The notes under the pieces are model-generated. The model did not search any database and had not been told where the DNA came from. It was given only the letters and a program-made list of their open reading frames with translations. DNA of 64,000 nucleotides from Streptomyces sp. SAI-135. GTDB lineage: Bacteria; Actinomycetota; Actinomycetes; Streptomycetales; Streptomycetaceae. The position numbers and the translations under genes were made by a program. Shown here in pieces: positions 53,702-63,979 of this stretch (position 1 is its first letter; each line of letters opens with the position of its first letter). The stretch covers positions 2,728,001 to 2,792,000 of the forward strand of contig NZ_JARXYP010000002.1 of assembly GCF_029893805.1 (NCBI RefSeq), in the 5' to 3' direction.

Positions 53702-54502
53702 GTGAGTGGGTTGCGGTTCGTCCGCATGGGGTTCGGTGCGGACGCGGTCGAGTACCAGGTGGCCTGGGACGAGCAGCGCCGGGTGCACGCGGCGCGGTTC
53801 GAGGACGAGATCCCCGACACGGTCCTGCTGCTCGAACACCCTCCCGTCTACACGGCGGGCCGGCGCACCGCGGACAACGAACGCCCCCTCGACGGCACCC
53901 CCGTCATCGACGTGGACCGCGGCGGCAAGATCACCTGGCACGGACCGGGCCAGCTGGTGGGCTACCCGATCCAGAAGCTTCCGCGCCCGGTGGACGTGGT
54001 GGCGCACGTACGGCGCCTGGAGGAGGCCCTGATCCGCACCTGCGCGGAGTTCGGCCTGGAGACCACCCGGGTCGAGGGCCGCAGCGGGGTGTGGGTGCTC
54101 GGCGACCCGGTCGAACAGCGCCCCTCCCTCGGCGGGCTCTCCCTCGACTTCGACCCCCGGCTCACGGACGAGGAGTTCGACCCGCGCCTGAACGGCCCGG
54201 AGTACGCTCCCTCCAACGCCGGCCAGCGCCGCGAGGACCGCAAGATCGCGGCCATCGGCATCCGCGTCGCCAAGGGCGTCACCATGCACGGCTTCGCGCT
54301 CAACGTGAACCCGGACAACAAGTGGTTCGACCGGATCATCCCGTGCGGCATCCGGGACGCGGGCGTCGCCTCCCTCGCGGCCGAGCTCGGCCGGGACGTG
54401 ACCATCGACGAGGTCCTGCCGGTCGTCGAGCGCCACCTGAAGGACGTACTGGAGAACGCGGACCTCAAGCCGAGGGTGATCGAGAAGACACCTGCGGCCT
54501 GA
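53702..54502 (+). CDS. lipB: Octanoyltransferase
   Basis: A 266-residue LipB with the signature GGKITWHGPGQLVGYPI near residue 76 and the catalytic Cys/Lys pair (SGVWV region; KIAAIGIRVAKGVTMHGFALNV). It moves octanoyl from acyl carrier protein to lipoyl domains. GTG 53702 has GGGAGG upstream. It precedes lipA by 73 bp; together they make lipoate for the E2 and other lipoyl proteins. Confidence 0.96.
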   Translation: MSGLRFVRMGFGADAVEYQVAWDEQRRVHAARFEDEIPDTVLLLEHPPVYTAGRRTADNERPLDGTPVIDVDRGGKITWHGPGQLVGYPIQKLPRPVDVVAHVRRLEEALIRTCAEFGLETTRVEGRSGVWVLGDPVEQRPSLGGLSLDFDPRLTDEEFDPRLNGPEYAPSNAGQRREDRKIAAIGIRVAKGVTMHGFALNVNPDNKWFDRIIPCGIRDAGVASLAAELGRDVTIDEVLPVVERHLKDVLENADLKPRVIEKTPAA

Positions 54503-54575
54503 GACAGGCGGTGGGCTTTCAAATCCACGGGCGTACCCTTGAGCACGCCGAAGAATCAACGCTAGGGAGCCGGTC

Positions 54576-55541
54576 GTGTCCGCAGTCGCACCCGACGGAC
54601 GCAAGATGCTGCGCCTGGAGGTCCGCAACGCCCAGACCCCCATCGAGCGCAAGCCCGAGTGGATCAAGACCCGGGCGAAAATGGGTCCCGAGTACACCGC
54701 CATGCAGAAGCTCGTGAAGAGCGAGGGCCTGCACACGGTGTGCCAGGAAGCCGGCTGTCCCAACATCTACGAGTGCTGGGAGGACCGCGAGGCGACCTTC
54801 CTCATCGGCGGCGACCAGTGCACCCGGCGCTGCGACTTCTGCCAGATCGACACCGGCAAGCCCGAGGCGCTCGACCGCGACGAGCCGCGCCGCGTCGGCG
54901 AGTCCGTGGTCACCATGGACCTGAACTACGCCACCATCACCGGCGTCGCCCGCGACGACCTGGAGGACGGCGGCGCCTGGCTGTACGCCGAGACGGTCCG
55001 CCAGATCCACGAGCAGACGTCCTCCCGTGAGGCCGGCCGCACCAAGGTCGAGCTGCTGGCCCCCGACTTCAACGCCGTGCCGGAGCTGCTCCAGCAGGTC
55101 TTCGAGTCCCGCCCCGAGGTCTTCGCGCACAACGTCGAGACGGTCCCGCGGATCTTCAAGCGCATCCGTCCCGGCTTCCGCTACGAGCGCTCCCTGAAGG
55201 TCATCACCGACGCCCGCGACTTCGGCCTGGTGACCAAGTCCAACCTGATCCTCGGCATGGGCGAGACCCGCGAGGAGGTCAGCGAAGCGCTCCAGCAGCT
55301 GCACGACGCCGGCTGCGAGCTCGTCACCATCACCCAGTACCTGCGGCCGTCGGTGCGGCACCACCCCGTGGAGCGCTGGGTCAAGCCGCAGGAGTTCGTG
55401 GAGCTCAAGGAGGAGGCCGAGCAGATCGGCTTCTCCGGCGTGATGTCCGGACCCCTGGTCCGGTCGTCCTACCGGGCGGGCCGGCTCTACCAGATGGCCG
55501 TCGAGAAGCGTGGCGCGTACGTCGCCTCGCAGGCCGTGTGA
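54576..55541 (+). CDS. lipA: Lipoyl synthase (radical SAM)
   Basis: A 321-residue radical SAM enzyme with the auxiliary cluster cysteines CQEAGCPNIYEC and the SAM cluster motif CTRRCDFC (CxxxCxxC type). It inserts two sulfur atoms into octanoyl groups. GTG 54576 has AGGGAGCC upstream. It is co-transcribed with lipB and is an Fe-S client in the same window as erpA. Confidence 0.98.
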   Translation: MSAVAPDGRKMLRLEVRNAQTPIERKPEWIKTRAKMGPEYTAMQKLVKSEGLHTVCQEAGCPNIYECWEDREATFLIGGDQCTRRCDFCQIDTGKPEALDRDEPRRVGESVVTMDLNYATITGVARDDLEDGGAWLYAETVRQIHEQTSSREAGRTKVELLAPDFNAVPELLQQVFESRPEVFAHNVETVPRIFKRIRPGFRYERSLKVITDARDFGLVTKSNLILGMGETREEVSEALQQLHDAGCELVTITQYLRPSVRHHPVERWVKPQEFVELKEEAEQIGFSGVMSGPLVRSSYRAGRLYQMAVEKRGAYVASQAV

Positions 55542-55808
55542 CCACCCTCGGATGGCACGGAGTGTCACGCTAAACGTGTGAATCCCAGCACAAGCAACTA
55601 CCGCTCGGTAGTGGCCGATTGACGCGGTCCCGGACATCCCCGCAGATAGGGGGGTGATCGGGGCCGCGACTGCGTTTCGGGGCGAAGCACCGAGGCTTCA
55701 TGGGCGTTTGACCGGTCGGTCACGCCCTGGTAACACCATTCAGTGACCCTGGCTGTACAGCCCGTGCACCATTCACCAGAGCCGCCGCTCCCGAGGGGGG
55801 ACCTCATC

Positions 55809-56009
55809 ATGCAGGCCGCGCCCGTTCGCGCCACCGCGATCCCGTCGTTCACCGATGCACTCCGTGCCGTCGAGTCCGTGCTCCTGAGCGGCGGTCAGCG
55901 CACCGCCCGCCGCAACGCCTGGACCTCCGTCCTGGAGGACCGCCGCCGCGCCAAGGACCGGGTCGAGGCGCAGCGCGTCCTGGACCAGACCTTCACCGTC
56001 AGCTCCTGA
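55809..56009 (+). CDS. Small basic protein of unknown function
   Basis: A 66-residue Arg-rich protein starting MQAAPVRATAIPSF, with RTARRNAWTSVLEDRRRAKDRVEAQR likely helical in the second half. The ATG has GGGGGG-type purine runs just upstream. It lies between lipA and the DUF4191 gene. Probably conserved in Streptomyces; function unknown. The 267-bp region upstream has no other gene; it includes a stretch with tandem TGACC-type direct repeats near 55700. Confidence 0.75.
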   Translation: MQAAPVRATAIPSFTDALRAVESVLLSGGQRTARRNAWTSVLEDRRRAKDRVEAQRVLDQTFTVSS

Positions 56010-56075
56010 GGCCTCCCCTTCACGGGGCGGGCACTGCCGTCGTCGGCTCCTTCGGCGCCACGTAGACTTCTGGGC

Positions 56076-56777
56076 ATGGCGAGAAGTGACAGTGCGGCGG
56101 ATGCCGCGAACACCGGGCGACTGAAGCAGATCGCCCTGACGTACAAGATGACCCGCAAGGCCGACAAGAAGATCGGCCTGGTACTCGCGGGTGTCTTCCT
56201 CCTCATCCTCGGCGTCTTTCTCGCCATCGGTTTCCTGATCGGCCACCCGGTCTACCTCGGCATCCTGGGCTTCCTGCTCGCCTTCCTCGGGACGGCGATC
56301 GTGTTCGGGCGCCGGGCCGAGCGGGCCGCGTTCGGGCAGATGGAAGGACAGCCGGGTGCCGCCGCGGCCGTACTGGACAACATCGGCCGGGGCTGGACGA
56401 CGACCCCCGCGGTGGCGATGAACCGCAGCCAGGACGTGGTGCACCGGGCCGTCGGCAAGGCCGGCATCGTCCTGGTCGCCGAGGGCAACCCGAACCGGGT
56501 CAAGGGCCTGCTGGCCGCCGAGAAGCGGAAGATGAACCGGATCGTCGCGGACGTGCCGGTGCACGACATCGTCGTCGGCACGGGCGAGGGCCAGGTCCCC
56601 CTGAAGAAGGTGCGGACCACGATGCTGAAGCTGCCCCGCGTGCTGACCGGCCCCCAGGTGACCGCCACCAACGACCGGCTGCGGGCGATGGGCGACCTGA
56701 TGAGCAACATGCCGTTGCCGAAGGGCCCGATGCCGAAGGGCATGAAGCTGCCGAAGGGCGGCGGCAAGGCCCGCTGA
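56076..56777 (+). CDS. DUF4191 integral membrane protein
   Basis: A 233-residue protein: a short N-terminal region, two membrane helices (about residues 35-75) and a soluble basic C-terminal part ending MKLPKGGGKAR. It is the actinobacterial DUF4191 family; the Mycobacterium orthologue (Rv2219) also lies between lipA and glnA. TAGACT lies 7 nt before the ATG, suggesting a leaderless mRNA. A strong bidirectional hairpin follows. Function unknown. Confidence 0.88.
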   Translation: MARSDSAADAANTGRLKQIALTYKMTRKADKKIGLVLAGVFLLILGVFLAIGFLIGHPVYLGILGFLLAFLGTAIVFGRRAERAAFGQMEGQPGAAAAVLDNIGRGWTTTPAVAMNRSQDVVHRAVGKAGIVLVAEGNPNRVKGLLAAEKRKMNRIVADVPVHDIVVGTGEGQVPLKKVRTTMLKLPRVLTGPQVTATNDRLRAMGDLMSNMPLPKGPMPKGMKLPKGGGKAR

Positions 56778-56786
56778 CTTCTCCTC

Positions 56787-56834
56787 CACGACGACGAGGG
56801 CGCCCGGATCACTCCGGGCGCCCTCGTCGTCGTG
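56787..56834. terminator. Strong bidirectional terminator
   Basis: A perfect 22-bp stem (56787-56808 with 56813-56834) and a 4-nt loop, between the convergent DUF4191 gene and the RDD gene. Confidence 0.95.
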
Positions 56835-56947
56835 GGGGACATGCGGCCTCAGCAGTCGCTCCGGGCCGCTCTGCCCGCGAACCGGTCGCCGGGCCAGGAG
56901 ACGACGTGGCCGTCACCCCAGGGACCCGACAAGGACGAGGGGCCTCG

Positions 56948-57418
56948 TCAGATGCGGACTTCCACGGTCTTCGCCAGCCGGTCGTGCAGGCCCCGGCCGT
57001 CGCGGTCCCAGATCAGGGCCGGGACGGCGAGGCAGAGCAGGACCGTGCGCAGCAGGGCGCGCAGGGGGCTGACGCGGCCCGTCTCGAGGGTGACCACGCG
57101 CAGGCCGAACAGACGCTTGCCCGGGGTAAAGCCGATGGTGCCGACGGTGAGGGCGCCCATCAGGAAGAACACCAGCAGGGCCCAGTTCGAGGTCGCGGGG
57201 TCGCCATAGCTCTGCGTGATGAGCTGGGATGCAATCAGGACGCTCATCGCCCAGTCCACGGCGAGTGCGCCCAGCCGCCGTCCGGGGCGCGCGATCGAGC
57301 CCGGTCCCTCCTCGGGCAGACCGAGCTGCTGTCCGCGGTATCCGAAGTCGACACCGGCATCCTCGGCGGCCGCGCGGGGGCCGGAGAGCCACGATCCGAT
57401 TGCATCCCTCTTGTCCAC
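56948..57418 (-). CDS. RDD-family membrane protein
   Basis: A 156-residue protein with the RDD hallmarks: an early Arg-rich RPGRRLGALAVDW helix and two more helices with the GFTPGKRLFGLRVV motif. GTG 57416-57418 is the start that gives the usual N-terminus. In Mycobacterium the equivalent (Rv2219A) precedes glnA1, as here. RDD proteins are often transport-related; function unknown. Confidence 0.85.
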   Translation of the reverse strand: MDKRDAIGSWLSGPRAAAEDAGVDFGYRGQQLGLPEEGPGSIARPGRRLGALAVDWAMSVLIASQLITQSYGDPATSNWALLVFFLMGALTVGTIGFTPGKRLFGLRVVTLETGRVSPLRALLRTVLLCLAVPALIWDRDGRGLHDRLAKTVEVRI

Positions 57419-57481
57419 GCGTCCACGGTACTGCCAGCGTTTCGGGATACGGACAGGTGGGGGCGGACCCACGATGTCCGG

Positions 57482-57519
57482 TTAACTTGTGCGAAACAAA
57501 TGGGTCACGCCCGAGAAAC
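57482..57519 (+). promoter_or_regulatory. GlnR operator upstream of glnA
   Basis: Two a-b sites in tandem: TTAAC (57482) - 6 nt - GAAAC (57493) - 6 nt - GTCAC (57504) - 6 nt - GAAAC (57515). This is the canonical 22-bp-plus GlnR box arrangement for nitrogen-dependent control of glnA. The first site has one mismatch to gTnAC. Confidence 0.9.
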
Positions 57520-57618
57520 CACCCGTCCCTAGGGTCGAGGACAGCGTGTGCCACCGCACTGGCCGCACGAACGAACTACCACCCCGGTCCAGGAACGGTC
57601 GGGAGTAGGAGGAGCTGG

Positions 57619-59028
<1,410 letters not shown>

Positions 59029-59078
59029 CATCGCCCCAGGTCAGAGCGGTTTTCCGCTCGCCTGGGCCGAGAGCGGTC

Positions 59079-59119
59079 CGACGGCCGTGCCCTTCCTCAC
59101 CGGAAGGACACGGCCGTCG
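59079..59119. terminator. glnA terminator
   Basis: An 18-bp stem (59079-59096 with 59102-59119, one mismatch) and a 5-nt loop, plus a smaller GAGCGG-TTTT-CCGCTC hairpin at 59044-59059 just upstream. Confidence 0.8.
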
Positions 59120-59131
59120 GCCTGTTAGGCA

Positions 59132-60444
59132 GTGGCCCCGACCTCTCCGGCAGAGGTGCGAGCACCCTCCGCGCCTTCGCAGTCGCTCACGGCTGCCGGG
59201 TCCGTTCGTCCCTCACGCCTGGGGTGGCTGGACGCACTGCGCGGCATCGCGGCGCTCGTCGTGGTCTTCGACCACTCCTCGTACTCCTTCATGGCCGAGT
59301 TCCGGCAGGAGCTGATGTGGGAGTTCAACACCAGCCGGTACGGCATCATGGTGTTCTTCCTGGTGAGCGGCTACATCATCCCCGCCTCGCTCGAACGTCG
59401 GGGAAGCATCCGGGGTTTCTGGATCGGGCGGATCTTCCGCATCTACCCGCTGTGGGCGACCGTGGTCGTGGCCCTCCTCGTGGCCCACCTGCTGGGCATC
59501 GCACAGATCCGTGACTTCGGCGGGGAGAGCGTCACCGCGGTCGCCGTCGCCCATGTCACGTTGTTCCAGGAATTGCTGGGCACGCCCAACCTCCTCCTCG
59601 TCCTGTGGACGCTCTCGTACGAGATGGCCTTCTACCTGCTGGTCGTCGCCCTGTTCTCGGTCCGCCGCCACCAGTGGTCGGCCACCTACGCCGTGGGCTT
59701 GGCGGCGCTCGGCGCCGTCAGCGTGGCGGCCGGGGTCGCGCTGCCCGTCTCCGCTCTGTCCGGGGCCGTGGGAGTCGCCCCGCTGGTGGCCGTGGCCGCG
59801 CTCACCATGGCCGCCGCCATCGGCTGCGCGAGCGCGGGATCACCCGCGGTCCGGGTGTGCGGAGCGGTACTGGGCGGTCTGCTGGCGCTGGTCCTGGTCA
59901 TGTGCAACGGGACGGTCCCCGTGTGGGAGGGGCTCACGATCCTTGCCGTGATGTTCCTCGGTACCGCCGTCTACCGGGCCGAACGCGGTGAGAGCAGCTG
60001 GCGGAGCGCGGCCGGCGCCGCCGCCGTGGTGGTGGTCTGTGCCGTGGGAAGCGCGTATCAGTACGGCGGGGGCTCCCACTTCACCCGGCGCGGTTGGATC
60101 GTGGCGTTCCTGCTGGCCGTCGCCACGTTCGGCGTCGGGCTGGCGGTCCGGCACCGGCGGCTGCCGTGGTGGCTGATCGGACTGGGAACGATCAGCTACT
60201 CCGTGTACCTGGTGCACCCGGTGCTGCCGCGGTGTCCGACGGCACGCTCGGGCGCTGGGAGCGGGACAACCTCGTGCTGGAGATCGTGTTCTACGCCGTG
60301 CTGCTGCCCGTCAGCGTGCTGACCTACCGGTGTGTGGAGGCACCGGGGCAGGCGTGGGGACGGAGGCTGGCACGCCGCGTCCGGGCCCCACGGCTGGAAG
60401 TCGGTCACAAGGGAGCTGCGGCACAGGACGGCCCGCGCCGATGA
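59132..60444 (+). pseudogene. Acyltransferase-3 family membrane protein, frameshifted
   Basis: Residues from GTG 59132 to about 60225 match acyltransferase family 3: LGWLDALRGIAALVVVFDHSS, about ten membrane helices, and SVYLVHPVL. Then the frame becomes non-family (PRCPTARSG...), while the plus-strand frame one base off continues AAVSDGTLGRWERDNLVLEIV...CVEAPGQAWGRR to 60444, the expected C-terminus. A one-base deletion near 60220-60230 explains both. The lesion could be real or a sequencing/assembly error. The enzyme would acylate a surface glycan or lipid. Confidence 0.8.
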
Positions 60445-60563
60445 ACGCCGCCCCCGGCACGGCTGCGGTGCCGCCCCTCCCCTCCTTCGACGTGTGATCG
60501 ACGCGTCGTCGTCGTATCGTTTCTGGCACGACTGTTCGAGGAGACGGGCTGGGGGCTGTGGGG

Positions 60564-60821
60564 ATGTCCGAACAGGACGACACCGAGCGGGAGTTCGACA
60601 TCAAGTGGGCCGACGGGGCGGTGCACAAGGAGCCCTCGGCGCGGGCCCGTATGCTCGCCGCCCGCTGGAAGGAGAACCCCCCGCGACCCCAGCCCTTCCG
60701 CGCCGACCCCGAGCCGAGGACACCCCGCCGCTCCTCCTGGCGCTCGACGGCGATCGTGCTCGGGAGCGTGGCGGTGATCATCGTGCTGCTCGGGTACGTG
60801 AACTTCCGGGCGTCTTACTAG
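60564..60821 (+). CDS. Small single-span membrane protein with acidic/Pro-rich N-terminus
   Basis: An 85-residue protein: a charged Pro/Arg-rich N-terminus and a C-terminal membrane helix (about residues 60-80, STAIVLGSVAVIIVLLGYV) ending NFRASY. ATG 60564 is preferred (GGGGG 8 nt upstream); GTG 60558 is an alternative. Similar tail-anchored small proteins are common in Streptomyces. Function unknown. Confidence 0.8.
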   Translation: MSEQDDTEREFDIKWADGAVHKEPSARARMLAARWKENPPRPQPFRADPEPRTPRRSSWRSTAIVLGSVAVIIVLLGYVNFRASY

Positions 60822-60912
60822 CTCCGGCCCCTAAGGGTCGAGCAGCTAAATCGCGGGGCCCTTCCCCTGGTTGCACCTAAGATCTCCGGACACATCGAGG
60901 CCGGGAGCGGGC

Positions 60913-62379
60913 ATGGGCGGGGACAGCGGGAACGGGGCAGCGGCGGCGGTGCGCCTCGCTGAAGGGGCAGCGCTGCGGGAGGTGATGGACACGGCCGACC
61001 CGGCCGCCTGGACCGCGCTGGACGCCGGGGTACGGGAGGCGGCCTGGAGTACGGACGGATACCAGTGGCTGCCGGCTTGGGAGGCCGAGGCCGGACGGGC
61101 ACTGGCGGAGGCCCTCACCGGCGACTCCGGGGCCCGGCCGCTCACCGAGGGGTGGCTCGCGCTGGGTCTGTGCCACCGGCAGGGCAGGATCCGGGCGGCG
61201 GCGCTGGAGCAGGCCGCCGCGCGTCCCGAGCTGCTCCCGCTGATGGTCGTGCGGTGCTCCGACTGGGCACCGCCGGTGCGTGAGCGTGCCCGGCGGCTGC
61301 TGGTGGAGCGGCTCGACGCCGAGTCCGCGGTACGGCTGATGACACTGATCCTCCGCGTCGGGCGCCGGGGCCGGGGGGACTTCGTCACCGATCTGGCCAC
61401 CCGCCTGCTGCTCGCCGCGCCCCGGGAGACATTCGCGCCGCTGTACACCGACCCCGACCGGACCACCCGGCGGTACGCCTACCGCCTGGCCGTCGAGGAG
61501 GGGTACCTGTCCCCAGCCGAACTCGCCCGCGCCGCCGCCCGGGAGACCGACACGGTCATCCAGTCCCTGTGCGCGGACGCGGCCCTCGCGGGGCTCGCGC
61601 AGCTGGACGCGGACGGGCAGGCCGGCCCCGCCCGCGACGGCGTACTCGCACCGCTGCTCGGTGCCCGCGGGGCGCAGCCCCGGGCCGCTGGGGTCACCGC
61701 GTTGCGGCGGGCCGGGCGGAGTGCGGAGGCGGAAGGCTTTCTCGGCGACCGGGCCGGGGTGGTGCGGGCCTGTGCCCGGTATGTCCTGCGGCAGGCTGGA
61801 GGCGATCCGCACGCCTGGTACCGGGAGCGTTGCGGGAGGGGTGATCTCGCGCTGCCGGCCGGGGCGGTGAGCGGGCTCGCGGAGTGCGGGGTACGGGCCG
61901 ATGCCGGACTGTTGTGGGCGCTCACCTCGCATGCGGTGGCGGCGGTGCGGGCCCGGGCCGTGGGCGGGCTGCGGGCGCTGGACGCGACGGACGTGGCGCG
62001 GATGCGGGAGCTGCTCGACGACCCCGCGCCCGGTGTCGTACGTGAGGCGGCCCTCGCGCTGCTGCCGTCCGCCCGGATGCTGGACGAGCGGTGGCTGATG
62101 CGGCGGCTGGCCGCGGAGCAGCCCCGACAGGTTCGGGTCTCGGCGTTCCGGCTGCTCAACGCGCATGAAGGGCTCGTACGGCTGCGGGCGGCGGTCGCGC
62201 TGCTCGACGAGCCGGACGACCGGCTGCGGTACTGGGCCCGGCAGTCCGTGGAGCGTTGGCGTCCCACGGCCGATGTGCCGCGAGGGTCCGCGGAGGTCGG
62301 GGAGCTGCTGGAACGGGCACGCCTCTTCCCCACGTCCACGCTGAAACGGCTCAAGTGGGAGGCCGGGATCAAGGCCTGA
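60913..62379 (+). CDS. HEAT/armadillo-like helical repeat protein
   Basis: A 488-residue almost all-helical protein with HEAT-like spacing: repeated motifs such as RxAALEQAAARPE, VRERARRLLVERLDA, VRARAVGGLRALD and VVREAALALLPSAR. No membrane segment or enzymatic motif. Such proteins are scaffolds or DNA-damage glycosylase-related (AlkD-like) folds; no catalytic pocket is recognised. It precedes htpX by 95 bp. Confidence 0.75.
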   Translation: MGGDSGNGAAAAVRLAEGAALREVMDTADPAAWTALDAGVREAAWSTDGYQWLPAWEAEAGRALAEALTGDSGARPLTEGWLALGLCHRQGRIRAAALEQAAARPELLPLMVVRCSDWAPPVRERARRLLVERLDAESAVRLMTLILRVGRRGRGDFVTDLATRLLLAAPRETFAPLYTDPDRTTRRYAYRLAVEEGYLSPAELARAAARETDTVIQSLCADAALAGLAQLDADGQAGPARDGVLAPLLGARGAQPRAAGVTALRRAGRSAEAEGFLGDRAGVVRACARYVLRQAGGDPHAWYRERCGRGDLALPAGAVSGLAECGVRADAGLLWALTSHAVAAVRARAVGGLRALDATDVARMRELLDDPAPGVVREAALALLPSARMLDERWLMRRLAAEQPRQVRVSAFRLLNAHEGLVRLRAAVALLDEPDDRLRYWARQSVERWRPTADVPRGSAEVGELLERARLFPTSTLKRLKWEAGIKA

Positions 62380-62474
62380 GTTTTGCTGGTCCTAGGGCCG
62401 ATCGGGGCCGCCTCATGGGTGGGGGCGGGTGCACACTGAAGGTGGGGCGAGTGCCTGACTGCGGGGTGGTGGAG

Positions 62475-63392
62475 ATGCGGAGTCGTTTCCGGAGCGACCG
62501 GCGCCTGACCGTGCGGATGACGGTCACGATGTTCCTGCTCGGGCTGCTGTACGTGGCGTTCGTCGTCGCGTTGATCGTGGTGCTGAAGTCCTGGGTGCTG
62601 GTGGTGGGGCTGCTCGCCGTGATGTTCGTGGCGCAGTTCTGGTTCTCCGACAAGATCGCGATGTTCGCGATGCGCGGGCGGGTCGTGGGGCCCGAGGAGT
62701 ATCCCGAACTGCATGCCGTGGTCGACCGGTTGTGCGCCCTCGCGGACATGCCCAAGCCCGTGGTCGCGGTCTCCACGATGGGCATGCCGAACGCGTTCGC
62801 CACCGGCCGCAACCCGGACAACGCCGTGGTGTGCGTGACGACCGGGCTGCTCGACCGGCTGGAGCCCGCCGAGCTGGAGGGCGTGCTGGCGCACGAGTTG
62901 TCGCACGTGGCGCACAAGGACGTCGCCGTGATCACCATCGCGTCCTTCCTCGGGGTGATCGCCGGGCTGATCGTGCGGTTCGCGTTCTACAGCCAGCTGT
63001 TCGGCGGGCGGAAGGACCAGAACACCGTCGTGGTCTTCGCCGCCGTGATGGGTGTCTCGGCGGCCGTGTACGCGCTCAGCTTCGTGCTGATCAGGGCACT
63101 GTCCCGGTACCGTGAGCTGGCGGCGGACCGGGCCGCGGCCCTCCTCACCGGCCGGCCCTCGGCCCTGGCCTCCGCGCTCACCAAGGTCTCCGGGGAGATC
63201 GCCCGCATCCCCACCAAGGACCTGCGCGCCGCCCAGGCCTTCAACGCCTTCTACTTCACCCCCGCCACCGGCAAGGAGCCCGGCATCGAGCGGTTCTTCT
63301 CCACCCACCCGTCCCTGGACCAGCGGCTGGAGCAACTGGGGCGGATCTCCACGGAGTTGGGTGAGCCCGCGGAGCCCGGGAAGGCGGGCTGA
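62475..63392 (+). CDS. htpX: M48-family membrane metalloprotease HtpX
   Basis: About 305 residues. Two N-terminal membrane helices (about residues 15-50), the zinc motif HELSH (near residue 140, AHELSHVAHKD) with a downstream Glu in the RYRELAADR segment, and two later helices near residues 150-205. HtpX degrades damaged membrane proteins. The ATG at 62475 gives the usual N-terminus but its purine site is almost adjacent; GTG 62451 is an alternative. The gene is followed 3 bp later by pspAB, its usual actinobacterial partner. Confidence 0.93.
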   Translation: MRSRFRSDRRLTVRMTVTMFLLGLLYVAFVVALIVVLKSWVLVVGLLAVMFVAQFWFSDKIAMFAMRGRVVGPEEYPELHAVVDRLCALADMPKPVVAVSTMGMPNAFATGRNPDNAVVCVTTGLLDRLEPAELEGVLAHELSHVAHKDVAVITIASFLGVIAGLIVRFAFYSQLFGGRKDQNTVVVFAAVMGVSAAVYALSFVLIRALSRYRELAADRAAALLTGRPSALASALTKVSGEIARIPTKDLRAAQAFNAFYFTPATGKEPGIERFFSTHPSLDQRLEQLGRISTELGEPAEPGKAG

Positions 63393-63394
63393 GG

Positions 63395-63979
63395 ATGGGG
63401 CTGCTGGACATCCTGCTCGGGCGCACGAAGCCCGTCGCGCCCGATCTCGACCAGCTCTTCGCGCTGCCGTCGGCGGCCGTCACCCTGGAGGCGGCCGTCT
63501 CCTTCACGCCGACCGGCCGCGGTGCGGTGTGCTTGGCCACGGTCGAGGGCGCGGCCTTCGAGCAGACGCACCGGGAGGTCCAGGCCCTGCTGGACGCGGA
63601 CGCCGACCGGGACGGCCCGCCCGTGGAACTCGTCAGGGACGGCTTCGGCTACTCCTGGCTGGTCTCCGAGCGGGTCCCGGAGCAGCTGCCGCAACTGGTC
63701 AACGACCTGCACGCGGTGAACAGTTCGATGGAGGTCAACGGCTTCGGGCCGCAACTGCTGTGCTCGCTCGCCGGGTTCCGGGACCCCGAGGGCCGTTCCC
63801 TCGCGCTGGTGTACCTCTACAAGCGCGGCACCTTCTACCCCTTCGCTCCGCTGCCCGGCGCGGAACAGCGGCGCGACAACGCGCTGGAACTGCGGGTGAA
63901 GGCCGCGCTCACGAACGACCTGCGGATCGAGCAGGACCTGAACCGCTGGTTCCCCCTGTGGGGCGCCCCCGGTCTCTGA
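63395..63979 (+). CDS. pspAB: PspA-associated protein PspAB
   Basis: A 194-residue protein starting MGLLDILLGRTKP, with the PspAB family pattern (GFGYSWLV, GTFYPFAP, LNRWFPLWG). It follows htpX by 2 bp and is surely co-transcribed. PspAB accompanies HtpX and PspA in actinobacterial Psp modules; its mechanism is not known. The pspA-pspAA operon is at 20.5-21.6 kb. It ends 21 bp before the window edge. Confidence 0.88.
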   Translation: MGLLDILLGRTKPVAPDLDQLFALPSAAVTLEAAVSFTPTGRGAVCLATVEGAAFEQTHREVQALLDADADRDGPPVELVRDGFGYSWLVSERVPEQLPQLVNDLHAVNSSMEVNGFGPQLLCSLAGFRDPEGRSLALVYLYKRGTFYPFAPLPGAEQRRDNALELRVKAALTNDLRIEQDLNRWFPLWGAPGL

